Source: Tillus elongatus (taxonomy: Eukaryota > Arthropoda > Insecta > Coleoptera > Cleridae). From it: a stretch of DNA of 64,000 nt. Shown piece by piece: positions 36,600-48,230 of this stretch. The stretch covers positions 176,238,010 to 176,302,009 of the forward strand of contig OZ023264.1 of NCBI GenBank assembly GCA_964006375.1. Reading direction: 5' to 3'. How positions within the stretch are numbered: position 1 is the stretch's first letter; every line of letters begins with the position of its first letter. The notes beneath the pieces were generated by a model. The model was not told the DNA's origin. It saw only the letters and a list, made by a program, of their open reading frames with translations, and ran no database searches. A program made the position numbers and the translations under genes.

Positions 36600-36730
36600 C
36601 ATGGGATATCATGCCTTTGCCATTTTAGTGAATTTTCCTAGAAAAAATTCACTAATGGGGGTATCGCAACTTAGCTATACGGTTAAGACGTTTGAATTTT
36701 TAAAACAAGTGTAAATTTCTTATCATTCCG
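36600..36730. repeat. TA-family head joined to an errantivirus LTR end
   Basis: agtgaattttcctagaaaaa-type hairpin plus ttcactaatggggg at about 36627-36662, then a roughly 40-bp piece (acggttaagacgtttgaat) matching the extreme end of the errantivirus LTR at 40518-40560. Confidence 0.6.
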
Positions 36731-36789
36731 CAATCCGCTAGACTGTTTTTCTTAAGTCACAGTTCGTGTGGCGGCAACGATGCAATTCG

Positions 36790-37900
36790 GACAGAGTTTA
36801 TCTAATCGACTGGAACTCATAACTCGTCGTTGTCATCGTTCCCGTATTAGCTAGTAAATGCTCAAATAGGTTTTCGTGTCTCCAGGTAGACAGCTCAGTA
36901 TATAGTTGTTAATTTCCCAGACGGATGCATTCGTGTGGCACAATATGGCACGATCGGCAGCATTAAGTTCAAAATGTCTGCCAAACACGGTCTTCAGCAA
37001 CCACAGTCTCGTGGAAATGACAATTCGTTGCGAAATTTTGACTACGTCGGTGGGAACATGTTGATCCGTCGTACTGACAGTTATATGTGTTAGCCGTCCG
37101 GCTCCCAGGCGAACTAGCCAATCAGCAAATGCCGATTCATCTGTTCCGGCACCGACCTTTTCGCTCAACTTGAAGTGGCTCATTTGTCTCCACAAACTGC
37201 CGGCGCTCAAGGTGGCACCAACTATTTCCGTACGATGTGCTCTCGAGCATCTGTTTGCATGAGATCTTTCAACTGCTTTCCTGTGGGCCGTCAATGCCTC
37301 GTCCCATATCAATAGTGCAGCATCTTTGATCAACAGGGCGTGCGCAGACTCCACGTGAAACCCAGCCCTAGAAGTTTCAGTGATGTTCAGTGGCAGTCTG
37401 AACGCACTGTCTGCCGTCTTGCCACCCAAAAGCAACGATGCTGCGATTCCGGTCCAGGCCACAGCAACGCAACCTTTTCCGTATCGGCGACGAAGATCCT
37501 TGATGATAGTGTTGAACAGGAACGTCTTGCCAGTTCCACCAGGAACATCAACGTAGAAAATATTTCTTGTCGTAAGCGTGGTATCTTCCAATGCTTCTAT
37601 AACATGGTCATATATGGTCTTTTGACCTACGTTGACAACGCCGCATCGCCTTGGAAATTGTTGAAAGGTCCTATGCTCTCGTCGTTATCTGACGGATCGT
37701 CCCCGACGAATTCAACATTGACGGACAGAAGGCCAAACTCCTCCAAGGTGTGGTTTCCGTTTCTGGCCAGTATCGTGGAAATGTGATGCAGTGAATTGGC
37801 CTCGGCTGCCTGGTCCGAGAAACCACGCAGTACGAAGTCACCAATTAAGTGTGAACGATGAACGAGCCACATGTTGCGAATAATATGAGCGATGTAAGTT
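36790..37900 (-). pseudogene. Helitron Pif1-like helicase fragment
   Basis: The minus frame 36851-37591 shows a Walker A motif (GGTGKTFLFN), AWTGIAAS, a Walker B-type IWDEA and the later AGRLTHITVS-like and NINNYIL-like blocks typical of the Pif1 helicase half of Helitron Rep/Hel proteins. A second frame upstream (37627-37872) holds the preceding segment. A stop or frameshift near 37600 separates them. The Rep nuclease and the helicase C-terminal motifs are absent, so this is a broken rolling-circle transposon. Base composition is GC-richer than the surroundings. A host Pif1 gene is less likely because of the break and the mobile-element neighbours. Confidence 0.82.
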
Positions 37901-38049
37901 GGAAAACCAACATTAAAGCTTTGTCAGTGTCAAGAAGATTTCGAGCAATATTTCATGTTTGTATTATATTCGAGTCCAAATTGCATCAATTGCAGGCACA
38001 AGTTTAATACTTCTTGTAAGATGCATTATAGAAGTTATACACAAATAAA

Positions 38050-38400
38050 CTAAACTAACTGATTAACACAATTAATACTTAAGATAAAAAATACATGTAT
38101 AAAATAATGACAAATACAAATATCAGCATAAGTGTGATATAGTAACCTGAGCACACAAAGTGCAGAGTCTAAAGCAAGAAACAGGAATGAACGCCTCGCT
38201 GAAGGCAAGTCTTCTATTTATAACGTGTCACCTAGTGTGTAACACTATTGTTCTTAGATGTGACTTCTATTATGTCGACACAGCTTCCCACACTTTACTG
38301 CGCAGTTTCCCAAGGGACTTTTGATCTTGCTGACTTCGATGTCTACATACTGGGACTGCAACTTTGTATCATAATGCGTTGTTTGTTGATGGTCATTTAT
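38050..38400 (-). repeat. 3' LTR of the errantivirus-type element
   Basis: Matches the 40518-40907 LTR through atttataacgtgtcaccta and the gcgcagtttcccaag region. The end nearest 38050 has drifted beyond confident alignment. The element-internal side begins after the purine-rich cgggaggagat (minus strand). Confidence 0.75.
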
Positions 38401-39720
38401 CTCCTCCCGCCTTAGAAGTTTGTTCTGGATTTTCAAGGTATCGCTGGTTCTTGTATCTTCTTTCTTCAACCCCATTGTCGTTGCTGTTGTTATGACAACT
38501 ACATATATTATAATATAGTCCATATACTCAGGTGACGGATAGGTATATTGATCGGTCCTGGTATTTGAGTGTTTGAAGTTGGTTTTGGATTTGATCGATA
38601 TTGTGTAACTGTACAGTTTTTAATTTAAATTCGGGTACTCTTTCGGAAATTTATGTATCTTTTTGGTTTGGGGATTCTAGTTTAGGTAGGCTGCACAGTT
38701 GCTGGGTTTCTGACGTTGTTGAGCTGGTCTTATAAATTTTATTTCCGATCTTTAATTTGCAGTTTGGTTGAAGGGTAACCAGTTTATTACCCTTAATTAT
38801 ATTGGTATACTCTTGTTTCTCTAATGTTACTCTAGCGCCTGTTTCTCCTGCTGTTCCATATTACGAGACGGTGGTTTTACTAATTTTGACTACTTCTTGT
38901 TTACAGTTGTTTATAGGTTTTTGAAATTTGATTAACTTGATTTCACATGGAGTGTGATTGTTAAGTGCAGTTGAATTATCATCTTTGCAGAAATACAATT
39001 GGTTCTTTAAATTTTGACATTCTTCATTGCAGTACGCATATTGTTTGCTACTTAGGATCAGATATTTTGTTCTGGGAATTATCATGGTGAATGTGTATAA
39101 ATTTTTAGGAATTGATAAAGTGTATAGTAGATAGCAAGTATAATTTGCTTCATCTACTAGCAGTATATCTACTTGAAATATAATTTTTAAGTCAATTTGG
39201 ACAGTTTTAATTTAAGATTTTTCCACATAGATTTAGATCAGTGGTTGTTATCAATCTTAAATTAATTACGTGATTTTGTATCTTATTGGGTTCATTTAGC
39301 ATAAATTTGGGTTTCAATATAGATGTGTGAAATATTCCTATTTTTTAACAGGTGATCACATGTTCGGTTGTTAAAACTAGTTCCTGAACATCATTTAGCA
39401 AATACCCTATCTGCGTTAATAGCTCTAAGTGCTTTATTCTGTGATAATGTGTCAACTGTTCGCTCCTGAGACCGTCAATTGTACTTTATAGTTCGTATAT
39501 TCTTTTTACTATTGTGTCCCGATCATGACTCAATTTGGTTATAGTTTGATGGAATTCCGATATTGCCTCTAGCGTTAAAGAAGTTTGACATTTCATTAAG
39601 TCGTGCACTTTATTTTGATCTTTTGTTAACACCTTTAACGCCTGATATATACGTTCTCCGTCTTGTAAATGGAGATTACCGGTGATTGATTTAAAAATTG
39701 AACCTAATCCGTTTATCACA
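38400..39720 (-). pseudogene. env: Errantivirus envelope gene, broken
   Basis: The N-terminal piece at 39486-39719 reads INGLGSIFKSITGNL, matching the conserved stretch of the F-like fusion glycoproteins of insect errantiviruses. It is followed by a heptad-like helical segment. Further down, 38861-39085 has a cysteine-rich ectodomain piece, and about 38480-38850 has the membrane-proximal part; a hydrophobic segment (YIIIYVVVITTATT) near 38480-38520 fits the membrane anchor. Stops and frameshifts separate the pieces, so it is not functional. In intact relatives this protein mediates membrane fusion. Confidence 0.72.
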
Positions 39721-39873
39721 CCACGTTTCTTTCTATTATTGTCGATATTTATATTTGGAAAAATGCTCTAAAATATATCGTCTATGCTACTTCCTGCTGT
39801 AAGGAGATGAGTAACTGTTCTATATGTCGACAACGGTTTGAAAATGCAAATGCATCTTACCCGTTATTTTGTT

Positions 39874-40299
39874 TCAATGTAAGCATTTCTGCGAGAAGAC
39901 TTTGTCATCTCTTGGATCCGTAAAATTCTGCATAATTGTATTCCTAAGGTCTAGCCGCGAGTTTATTCTCTTGGTGTTTATTATGAGACGTGCTTGCCCG
40001 TTAATTTTTGTCTGTATCAAATTTAACATAAAATGGTTCATATAAAGATTTTCATTAGCTGTATAAAACTGGTTCATAACCAGGTGACAAGATTTTAAGA
40101 AATTTCCTACGTTAGCTGGTTGATGATCGAATTCAGCAATTGCCTTAAGAAAAAATTCTTTAAATTGGTCTGCGATGTTGCTACTATGACTACTTTCACT
40201 TACAAGGTTTTCTATTACAATATTATCGCTGATACTGATTGATCTAAGTCTATATTCTAAGTTTACTAAACTTTGTGATTCGTCTTTTGAATCAGACAT
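39874..40299 (-). pseudogene. gag: Errantivirus-type gag N-terminal portion
   Basis: A 141-codon frame on the minus strand, starting at ATG 40299, 5' end of the internal region just after the LTR and primer site. It contains FDHQPANVGNFLKSC, then LIQTKINGQARLI, and ends with LDLRNTIMQNFTDPRD. This is the helical core of gypsy-group gag. It breaks off before any zinc knuckle. Confidence 0.75.
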
Positions 40300-40506
40300 A
40301 CACTATATACCAATATAACACATATAAAATAATGCAGGAAAAATGGAATAGTAGCAAACAACTTACATTAATATAACCACCTCTACAAACTTTTTGCAGC
40401 TCGGACACGGCTTTTACTTTTACTTGGGTCTGCTTGCCTCGAATCGGTTATTAGGCGTCGATACGCTTAAAAATCAACATTCTTTTGACTTTTTAACCGA
40501 TACAAA

Positions 40507-40517
40507 CGACTGCGCCA
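40507..40517 (-). promoter_or_regulatory. Errantivirus primer-binding site
   Basis: TGGCGCAGTCG on the minus strand directly after the LTR end, complementary in style to the 3' end of a tRNA-Ser. Confidence 0.7.
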
Positions 40518-40907
40518 CTTAACTTTACGGTTAAGACGTTTGGATTTTTAAAACAATTTATTTACTGATCAACACAATCAACACTTAAGATAAAAGGAAC
40601 ATATATAAAATAATGACAAATACAAATATTAGCATTAGTGTGATATAGTAACGTGGGCACACGAAGTGCGGAGTCTAAAGCAAGAAACAGGAATGAACGC
40701 CTCGCTGAAGGCAAGTCGTCTATTTATAACGTGTCACCTAGGGTGTAGCACTATTGTTCTTAGAGATGACTTCTATTATGTCGACACAGCTTTCCACACT
40801 TTACTGCGCAGTTTCCCAAGGTGCCTTTTGATCCTGCTGACTTGGATGTCTGCAGACTGAGACTGCATCGTTGTATCATAATGGGTCTTTGTTGGTGGTC
40901 CATTAAT
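40518..40907 (-). repeat. 5' LTR of the errantivirus-type element
   Basis: Minus strand from ATTAATGGACC to a CGTAAAGTTAA end, with a TATA-like cgttataaatagac and a cluster of promoter-like sequence after it. The element is inserted in, or flanked by, a TA-family head beginning at about 40910. Confidence 0.8.
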
Positions 40908-40909
40908 CT

Positions 40910-41066
40910 CGCGACTTTTGAATTTTGATTGAAAAAATTCAAACGAGCGTGAAATAGGACACATATCCGCTCTGACTTTCATTTTGTATAAGAAAACCTA
41001 CGGAATATTACAGACAAAGAGTAGCTTTGAAATTTGAAATAAATTATTTGCTATGATTAAAGATAA

Positions 41067-41148
<82 letters not shown>

Positions 41149-41345
41149 CCGACCGATAACTCAAAAACTAATGGACCCATCTTAATACAATTTGCAGAGT
41201 ACCTTCCTTTTGCAAGTGGCTTGGATAAGTTTGTTATCCAGGAAAATCGGCTCAGGTTTTCCAGGAAAATTTGATGTGTTTTCTTTCGCAAAAAAATTAT
41301 ATCTTCAGAAATAACAAAGTAAGGGCAACCAAATTTGGTACGCGT
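40910..41345 (+). repeat. TA-repeat family copy with expanded (TA)n
   Basis: Head gaaaaaattcaaacgagcg, long (TA)n, then ccgataactcaaaaacta and ccaggaaaatcgg, colinear with 3330-3620, where the TA tract is short. This shows the array is an internal, length-variable part of the family. Confidence 0.75.
41070..41147. repeat. (TA)n microsatellite, about 78 bp
   Basis: Central TA run of the TA-family copy 40910-41345. Confidence 0.95.
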
Positions 41346-41790
41346 GTTTGTATTATAAAGAGTGAACTCTGTAACAAAATTTAGTTATGGGCAGTTAAAG
41401 CAACAATTTTGGAGTTTTCCTCAAAACGTCAAACTCGCAATATTAAACGTCAAAATTGGCAATGTTTAGGCAAAGAATGTGAAACAAATACCGTTTGTGA
41501 AAAGAAAATGTTGCAAGAAGAGTGTTCTGCGAACCCTTAAGTTTCAGATTCAACCGTCATTGCCCTTCATTTTACTAAAGTATTTACAGAATATCCATTT
41601 CAAATAGACCCTTTCCCTGATGCTTTAGCTGTCAGTTTAGTTAAGTTTGGTGGCTTTTTGGATATTTATTTGTAGGTTTAGTGAAGTTTATGGTTTAACG
41701 GTCTATAATTTTTTTAGCTAATTATCGTAGAACAAATTTGTTAATGCATTTTTCCATTTTTTATCGAAATATGATGCGTTTATAAGAAAA
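41346..41790. other. AT-rich intergenic, nothing recognised
   Basis: No gene or repeat structure could be supported. Confidence 0.45.
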
Positions 41791-43430
41791 AAATCTGGAC
41801 GCAGTAAGTGCGTTTTGGTAGCGAATTTTCGGTAAATTTGCAGATTAGCTCCCGAACACTTTTCAAAAAACTGTTTACAGAAACCTGCCTAGGCCCCCCC
41901 CCTGGATCCACAAAACCCAAGAAAAATGTCTTATTCATACCCCCCAAAGAAGTTACGGGACCAGGAGTGAATAGGGGTGCTGGGCGGGGTGGGTAGTAAA
42001 AAGGAAATATGAGCAGAAAATGCGAATAAAACGGGCTTGAAAGTTGTCTTTTTTACATCTTGAAGCCCTATCCCCATTAAACCCTGCCTACCCCGCACAG
42101 AACCCCTATTCCCCCAAAACATTTCTTGTTTACACTCCCCAATGAAGTTACGGGACCAGGAGTGAGTAGGGGTGTATATTTTTTTTAGCTAATTTTCGTA
42201 GAACAAATTCGTTAATGCATTTTTGAATTTTTCATCGAAATATGATGCGTTTGTAAGAAAAAGATCTAGACGCAGTAAGTGCGTTTTGGTAGCGAATTTT
42301 CGGTAAATTTGCAGTTTAGTTCCCAAACGCTTTTCAAAACACTGTTTTCAGAAACCTGCCTCCCCCCCCCTGGATCCACAAACCCCAAGAAAAATTTCTT
42401 GTTCACACTCCCCAAGGAAGTTACGGGACCAGGAGTGAGTAGGGGTACATATTTTTTTTTGTAGAACAATTTCGTTAACGCATTTTTGCATTTTTTATCG
42501 AAATATGATGCGTTTGTAAGAAAAAAATCTGGATGCCGTAAGTGCATTTTGGTAGCGATTTTCGGTAAATTTGCAGTTTAGCTCCCGAACGTTTTTCAAA
42601 AAACTGTTTTCAGAAACCTGCCCCATCCCCCCTGTCCCCCCCCCTGGATCCACAAACCCCAAGAAAAATTTCTTGTTCACACCCCCCAAGGAAGTTACGG
42701 AACCAGGAGTGAGTAGGGGTGCTGAGCGGGGTAGGTAGTAAAAAGGAAATATCAGTAGAAAATTCGTATAAAGCGGGCTTGAAAGCTGTCTTTTTCACAT
42801 CTTGAAGCCATATCCCCCTTAAACCCTGCCTACACCGCACACCACCCCTATTAACTCCCAGTCCCATAACTTCCTTGGGGGGTGTGAACAATAAATTTTT
42901 CTTGTGGTTTGTGCATCGAGGTGGGGTCCTAGTAATGTTTCTGAAAACAATTTGTTGAAAAGCGTTCGAGAGCTAATCTGCAAATTTACCGAATTTTTAT
43001 TAAATCCTTCAAATTTCAATAACTCAATTTGCTATTAACGTAAGCTTTGTTGGATAGAAAACCAACATTTACGTTTATTTTTGGAAAATGTTTGTATATT
43101 TTCAAACCATAAGTAATTTTGATAAAATATAGTACATTGTTTCTACCACATAGGCTATACCGGTAATCAGATTGATGCCTGCTCGCATTTGCTATTAAAA
43201 ACATTTTAATGGAAATTCACTTCCATAACACATTTGCTGCATTTAGACCTTTGAAAAATGTTTATATATTTTCAAACAATATATTTATTTCAATGAAATA
43301 TGGTACATTGTCTACTATATAGGCAACCAATTTTGATGCCTGCTTTCATCAAAGAAAGACATTTGCTATTAAAAATATTTTAAAGAAAATTCGCTACCAT
43401 AACGCACTTGCTGCGTCCCGAGATTTTTAT
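41790..43430. repeat. Cluster of nested hairpin-family and foldback-family copies
   Basis: A unit that starts with gacgcagtaagtgcgttttg and continues tcggtaaatttgcag, then ccccctggatccacaaa and gttacgggaccaggagtgag, begins at about 41796, 42267 and 42532. Inverted arms of the foldback family (as at 8620-8900) close at about 42900-42980. Plus-orientation hairpin termini follow at about 43220 and 43398-43420. All short frames here are repeat artefacts. Confidence 0.75.
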
Positions 43431-44400
43431 AGAATAGGACAATTATCAACTAAACTTACATGGATCAATGGTTTTCTAACAGTCCGTTACATGACACCCT
43501 ATCACAAAATGAATTGGGTGATGTAGACAAGTTATTATATATACGAGGAACGTAACTCGTGGGCTTCAGATGCCAAAGGTTATAGGTTCGATTCCCAGTA
43601 GAAACGTCATCTTTTCGTTGCATACTTGCAAATAAACATCAACCAAATTTGTGGCATTAAAAAAAAATTAATTTAGTGGTGCTCTATTTGAGCAAGTTAA
43701 ATATCTGGAAGTTTCTACCTATGGAGGGGACCCAAAGCCGTCGATTCTGTGTACTATACAATATTAGGCACATGACAAATATCTTTCATTTTTACAGAAA
43801 AGAGGAGGTTTGGTAAAATTTCCAGATCAAAGTTGAGATTCCTTAGCCTCTTTGCAAAAAAGCAAGAGTCAAAGATCCAGACGATTGATTTCGATTTAGT
43901 ATCACTATCTTGGTTCTAGAAAATAAGTTTTATACGATTAAAATAACTTTTGACGAAACAGTTCTGTTAAGGCTTCAAATTACAGGCATTTGTTAGCTTT
44001 CGCTTTAGCCGTTTGCTATGTATTCGACAAAAAATGGCATTCATTGCGTATTAACAAGCTCAGAGTACACACTCGCAATAACAGTGATCTAATCTGGGAA
44101 AACGAAAGGTATGGCGTGGCTGCTGTTATCTCTGAAATTCAATATAAATTGTCGTATCAATATTGATACGTTCTCTCTGCGTTATGATGGAACTGTTTGT
44201 TTTCAGAAAAATCGAATCATTAATCTTTCACGGCGCTCCCGGATCGTTTGTTTGCACAAGATATCACAGCTACATCAGATTTGCATGCGAAATTATATAG
44301 AGACTTTGCTTATTTACAACAAAAAGTAAGGTTTACTTTACACAGACCGTCCTATATGTAAATTACCTAATACAAAGTGTTTAATAGGGCACATGTAATA
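43431..44400. other. AT-rich intergenic with a tRNA-like block
   Basis: About 43553-43612 has a good B-box (GGTTCGATTCC) and a weak A-box, possibly a SINE head. The 72-codon frame at 44111-44329 has no recognisable features. Confidence 0.45.
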
Positions 44401-44439
44401 TGGAATGCACCGCGAGGTTTTTTTTCTCATAGCGGAGGT

Positions 44440-46060
44440 GAATGCTTTTTACTCAGACCGGTGGCTGGCGCTTGCGCGATCTGACACCAACCGGTACTGT
44501 GGTGACTCTTCTTCCCTCCAGGTCGGGACTACCCACTAAACACCCCCTTCAAACCCAGAGACGTGGCGGAAACCACTCACTGGCATTGCTTCACCATGTC
44601 CCTAACTCTTGTTTTCAAAACATCTACATCCTGTCTTCATCCTTCTTTGACTTCATTATTTCTACAATCCCTCTCCCCACAGTATTCCATACCCTTTCAC
44701 TTCCCAGCATATGCTCCACCACATTATCTGCTGTTAAATCGCTGCCAATCTCATTATACATTTGTTCTCTAATTTGCGACCATCTTGTGCACTCAAAAAC
44801 CATGTGTTCTGGTGTATCTCTATCACCACAATACGTACAGTCCTATTTGTCGACTATTTTCATTTTACTCAGGTAAGACCTGAAACGCCCATGACCTGAC
44901 AGAAAATGGGTAAAATAGTAACCCACCTCCCCCATGCGGTCTCGATATCCATGTCTGTATGTGTGGGATGAGCCTTTTTGTCCACTGGGATGTTGACATT
45001 TCCTTTTCCCATTCTCGCTGCCACTCCAGCATTGTTTCGGTTCTTGCCTTCTTTTTTTCTTCTCTTCTATTTTCGTGTATTTCGTAAGTTACCTCTCTTT
45101 CCAATAAGTGTATAGGGATTATTCCCGCAATCGCCTGTATTGCTTTAGTTGCCACTGTTCTATATGCGCTTGCTATTCTGAAGGCTACCTTCCTCTGTGC
45201 CCCCTAATCTTTTTTCTATACTTTGTCTTTGACAGCACGGGCTTCCATGCTGGTGCACCGTACAGTATGACTGAGTTTACCACACTTCTCAGCACTCTCC
45301 TTCTTCCTGGTTTTGGTCCACCGATATTTGGCATCAGACGCCCTAGCTTTGCAACCATCATGTCTGCTTTTGCCACTACTCTTTCTATGTGCACCCCCAT
45401 GTTCATGTTATGTCCTATTTGTATACGGAGGTAATTCAGGCTTGTCTGCGACTGAATTTCTGCATTCCCCACCATGACGGTTATTGTTCTCAGTGTTCTT
45501 AGGCCCACTAGCACTATACTTTCAGTTTTGTGGGGCGCGAGTTGTAGACCACTTTTTGCCATCCAGTTTTTCACCCTTGCCACTGACCAGTTGATAATTT
45601 CTTCTATGTCAGCCTTATTTCCACCGCTTACAACCAGCGCCAAATCATCTGCATACCCTATAATAGCCGTGTTGTTTACGGACTTCAGTCCTTATCGTAA
45701 TACAAGTTCCACAGTGTTGGTCCCAGGACCCACCCCTGAGGTACGCCACATGTAACCTGCATCCGATATTTCTGTCCAATCAGTAGCTGTCTGTTTTCCA
45801 GGTAACCACATACTATTTTCAGCATATATGGTTCAACCTGCCTCTTTCTTAGCACTTCGTATATGCCTCTCCACGGTGCTGTATTGAACGCGTTTTTTAC
45901 GTCCAATATTACCATGGCCACAAACCTGTTTTATTGCCTTCTTTCCTTGCCACGTCATGTACCTTCTCTACAGCATCCATCGTCGAGCGCCCCTTACGGA
46001 AGCCAAATTGATTGTCTGCTAACCCTCCTCTTCTCTCTCACCGCGAAGTCGAACTCTTAA
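44440..46060 (-). pseudogene. R1-like LINE, 3' half (dead)
   Basis: Minus strand. From right to left: QFGFRKGRSTMDAV-type RT motif (about 45960-46015), MVILDVKNAFNTAPW (about 45885-45921), GVPQGWVLGPTLWN (about 45700-45745), then the GLQLAPHKTE thumb region (about 45530). The C-terminal domain has TSQWTKRLIP and a CCHC zinc knuckle CTYCGD...EHMVFEC near 44795-44845. Frameshifts near 45905, 45680 and 45170 and substitutions disable it. R1-clade elements copy by target-primed reverse transcription, often with site preference; the insertion point here is not resolved. Confidence 0.85.
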
Positions 46061-46420
46061 TCTTCTCAGTGTACATCTTTTTCAATATGTATATTGGCAG
46101 GTGGACGAGGTAACAATTATCTGACAAAATTCTCCCTTATTTTGATGATTTTTGTGTTTGTGAATTTCATGAGATATGACGCGTAAATGAACTAGAGGGT
46201 TGGAATGTTGCCTCTACGTTCCTTGGGTGTGACAGATGTTCTGTGCCCTTATATACTATGCTTTCATTTCATGGACTCTCTATTGTATGTCATCTTACTC
46301 TATGGCATAAATAAAACTTGTACTCCAACAACAGTAGAGAAGAATATCATATATCGGTCATACAACTACTGAAAAAATGAGTTTTGTTGACAGTCATTTT
46401 TCTTAAAAAAATTCACTAAT
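46061..46420. other. Intergenic, nothing recognised
   Basis: No coding or repeat feature could be supported. Confidence 0.45.
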
Positions 46421-46544
46421 GAGGAGATCTCGACTTTTGAATTTTGAAAAAATTTCTTCAAATGAGCGCGAACTAGGTCCCCTAGAACACATACCCGGGG
46501 TCAGTTTCAATTTTTATATTTGTATATATATATATATATATATA

Positions 46545-46639
<95 letters not shown>

Positions 46640-46640
46640 G
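46420..46640 (+). repeat. TA-repeat family copy, head plus (TA)n
   Basis: Head aaattcactaatgaggag, then gcgcgaactaggtcccc and cggggtcagtttcaat, running into the TA array at 46522-46637. Confidence 0.75.
46522..46637. repeat. (TA)n microsatellite, about 116 bp
   Basis: TA run with a single TTAA interruption near 46548. Confidence 0.95.
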
Positions 46641-46976
46641 TTAAAAAAGAAAAAACAAGATGTAAATGAATATAAATTATTGTGAGTTAGTTTGTATGAT
46701 GTAAAATGTATGTACAAAGTGAAACTAGGATCCAGGACAGAATAGACTGCAAATATGATTGAATTTAGTGCGGATGAATAACAATAGTGTGACGAGCTTT
46801 AAGAAAGCCATAAAAATGTGAATGGGTGAACAGAACAGACTGCACGGATAGTTTTTAGGAGGTTTAATGTGTTACTGTTTATTAGAACTAAGTTTATTAA
46901 TTTGTCATAACCTAAAGATAGAACAGATGTTTACTATCAGATGTCAAAATGACAATGCAAATGTCTAATATAGATT

Positions 46977-47340
46977 TGTTTTTTTTTGTGTTTTGTTTCT
47001 TTTAACGTCGGCCTATTTCCGCAAATATGGCCAATCACCGACGCCAGAAAGCAGTTTCACCTCACTATCCTCGAAAATTTGCCGAACCCCTGCCTTTCTG
47101 TAAGGAGGGTAGGGATCTTTAACGTGCCCAACATAGCATGGACACGGGACCGACGGCTTTACGCATCCTCCGAAGGGCGGAACGTGCAGACATTCAACTT
47201 GCTCAAATACAATGCCAGAACCTCGGTTGATGTTAATTTTACAGTTTGTACTGAAAAAGTGAAAGGAGTACCCCGGGATCGAACCCAGTACCCTTCGGTT
47301 CAGAGGCACACGTTCTTACCCCTGAACCACCGAGGTTCTA
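46977..47340 (-). mobile_element. tRNA-derived SINE, 364 bp, perfect 13-bp TSD
   Basis: On the minus strand the tRNA-like head has A-box TGGTTCAGGGG and B-box GGTTCGATCCC (about 47265-47335). The central part carries the phrase gatctttaacgtgccc (plus-strand sense), which resembles a conserved SINE central domain seen in other invertebrates. The A-rich tail is the T-run at 46978-46988. Direct repeats tctaatatagatt at 46964-46976 and 47341-47353 bound it exactly. The 119-codon plus frame over it is not a gene. Confidence 0.9.
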
Positions 47341-47353
47341 TCTAATATAGATT

Positions 47354-48030
47354 AAATGAAGGCCAATGAATTATTAACAACAATAAATTATGTATCCGGG
47401 GGGACAGTGAACAAGGCATTGTTAAGAAAAAACATGTTACATTTGAAGGTGGCGAATTCGACAAAAATTGAGTTGGTGACGGTTGTCGAGAAAAAAAAAC
47501 AGTAGGGACTTTTTCAAAATTTTTGAAACAGAAAGAAGCTATACACATGTCAAATAATTTGAACATTGCAAATATAAGTGTTTGGTGTTTTATGAAGATA
47601 AATGGAAGGAAGTTTTAAAAGAAAACATAAGAATGTTAACAGTATGTATTCGAGAGTTTGTAAAGTTTAAAGCAAATAAAATGGGGAATATTTATGAAGT
47701 TACGAAAAAGTAAATAAGTTATTTAAACAGTTTTGAACAAGAAGTGAAAATTGATAGGAACATTTTCAAGTTTTGTTAGTTAAAGTCAGTGTCAAACGGT
47801 GTTTGGTACAGTTTTGAAACTTAGGTCCTAGGTCTATAAAGGTTTTTCATGGTGCAACAGTTGAAACAAAAGGTTTCTAATCACAAGGATTAAGGAGCCT
47901 TATAGAAGCAGAAAACAATTAAAAAGGTCAATGGTAAAGCAGATTAAGGAGGGAAAGAACTTGGAATTAACTTGGAGTAGCAGTCATTTAAATGTAAGTA
48001 CTAAGTGAAGATTCGAACCTATGATGAGCA
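47354..48030. other. AT-rich intergenic, nothing recognised
   Basis: No gene or repeat partner recognised. Confidence 0.45.
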
Positions 48031-48033
48031 CTG

Positions 48034-48230
48034 ACAAGTACACTTGGAGAACCCAAATCACCACAACACATTTTAAAAGACCTGATGATTGTTTCACTAA
48101 CCAAGTTAGAGTCATCAGGGGATGAAAAATTCTTTTTTTCATCCTCTGATGACGCTACCTTGGTTAGTGAAACGATCGTCAAGTCTTTTAAAATGTGTTG
48201 TGGTGATTTGGGTTCTCCAAGTGTACTTGT
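48034..48230. repeat. Large near-perfect hairpin, 197 bp
   Basis: The left arm starts acaagtacacttggagaacc and the right arm ends ggttctccaagtgtacttgt. Arms of about 92 bp pair with few mismatches around a loop near 48132. Single-arm relatives lie at about 13872-13925 and 33030-33160, so it is a mobile foldback family. Confidence 0.85.

Larger units (their letters stand above)
38050..40907 (-). mobile_element. Errantivirus-type (gypsy group) element, pol deleted
   Basis: Reading leftward: LTR (about 40518-40907), primer-binding site TGGCGCAGTCG, gag, then env with no pol between, a polypurine tract, and a second LTR (about 38050-38400, its outer end degraded). The primer site matches the tRNA-Ser-type site used by several insect errantiviruses. 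Insect errantiviruses are gypsy-group elements that gained an envelope gene. With protease, RT, RNase H and integrase gone and the frames broken, the copy is defective. Confidence 0.8.

Noticed and set aside
36851..37591. Host Pif1 helicase gene
   Set aside because: Broken frame, missing C-terminal motifs and dense mobile-element surroundings fit a Helitron fragment better.
46986..47345. 119-residue plus-strand frame
   Set aside because: Lies wholly inside the SINE with target-site duplications.
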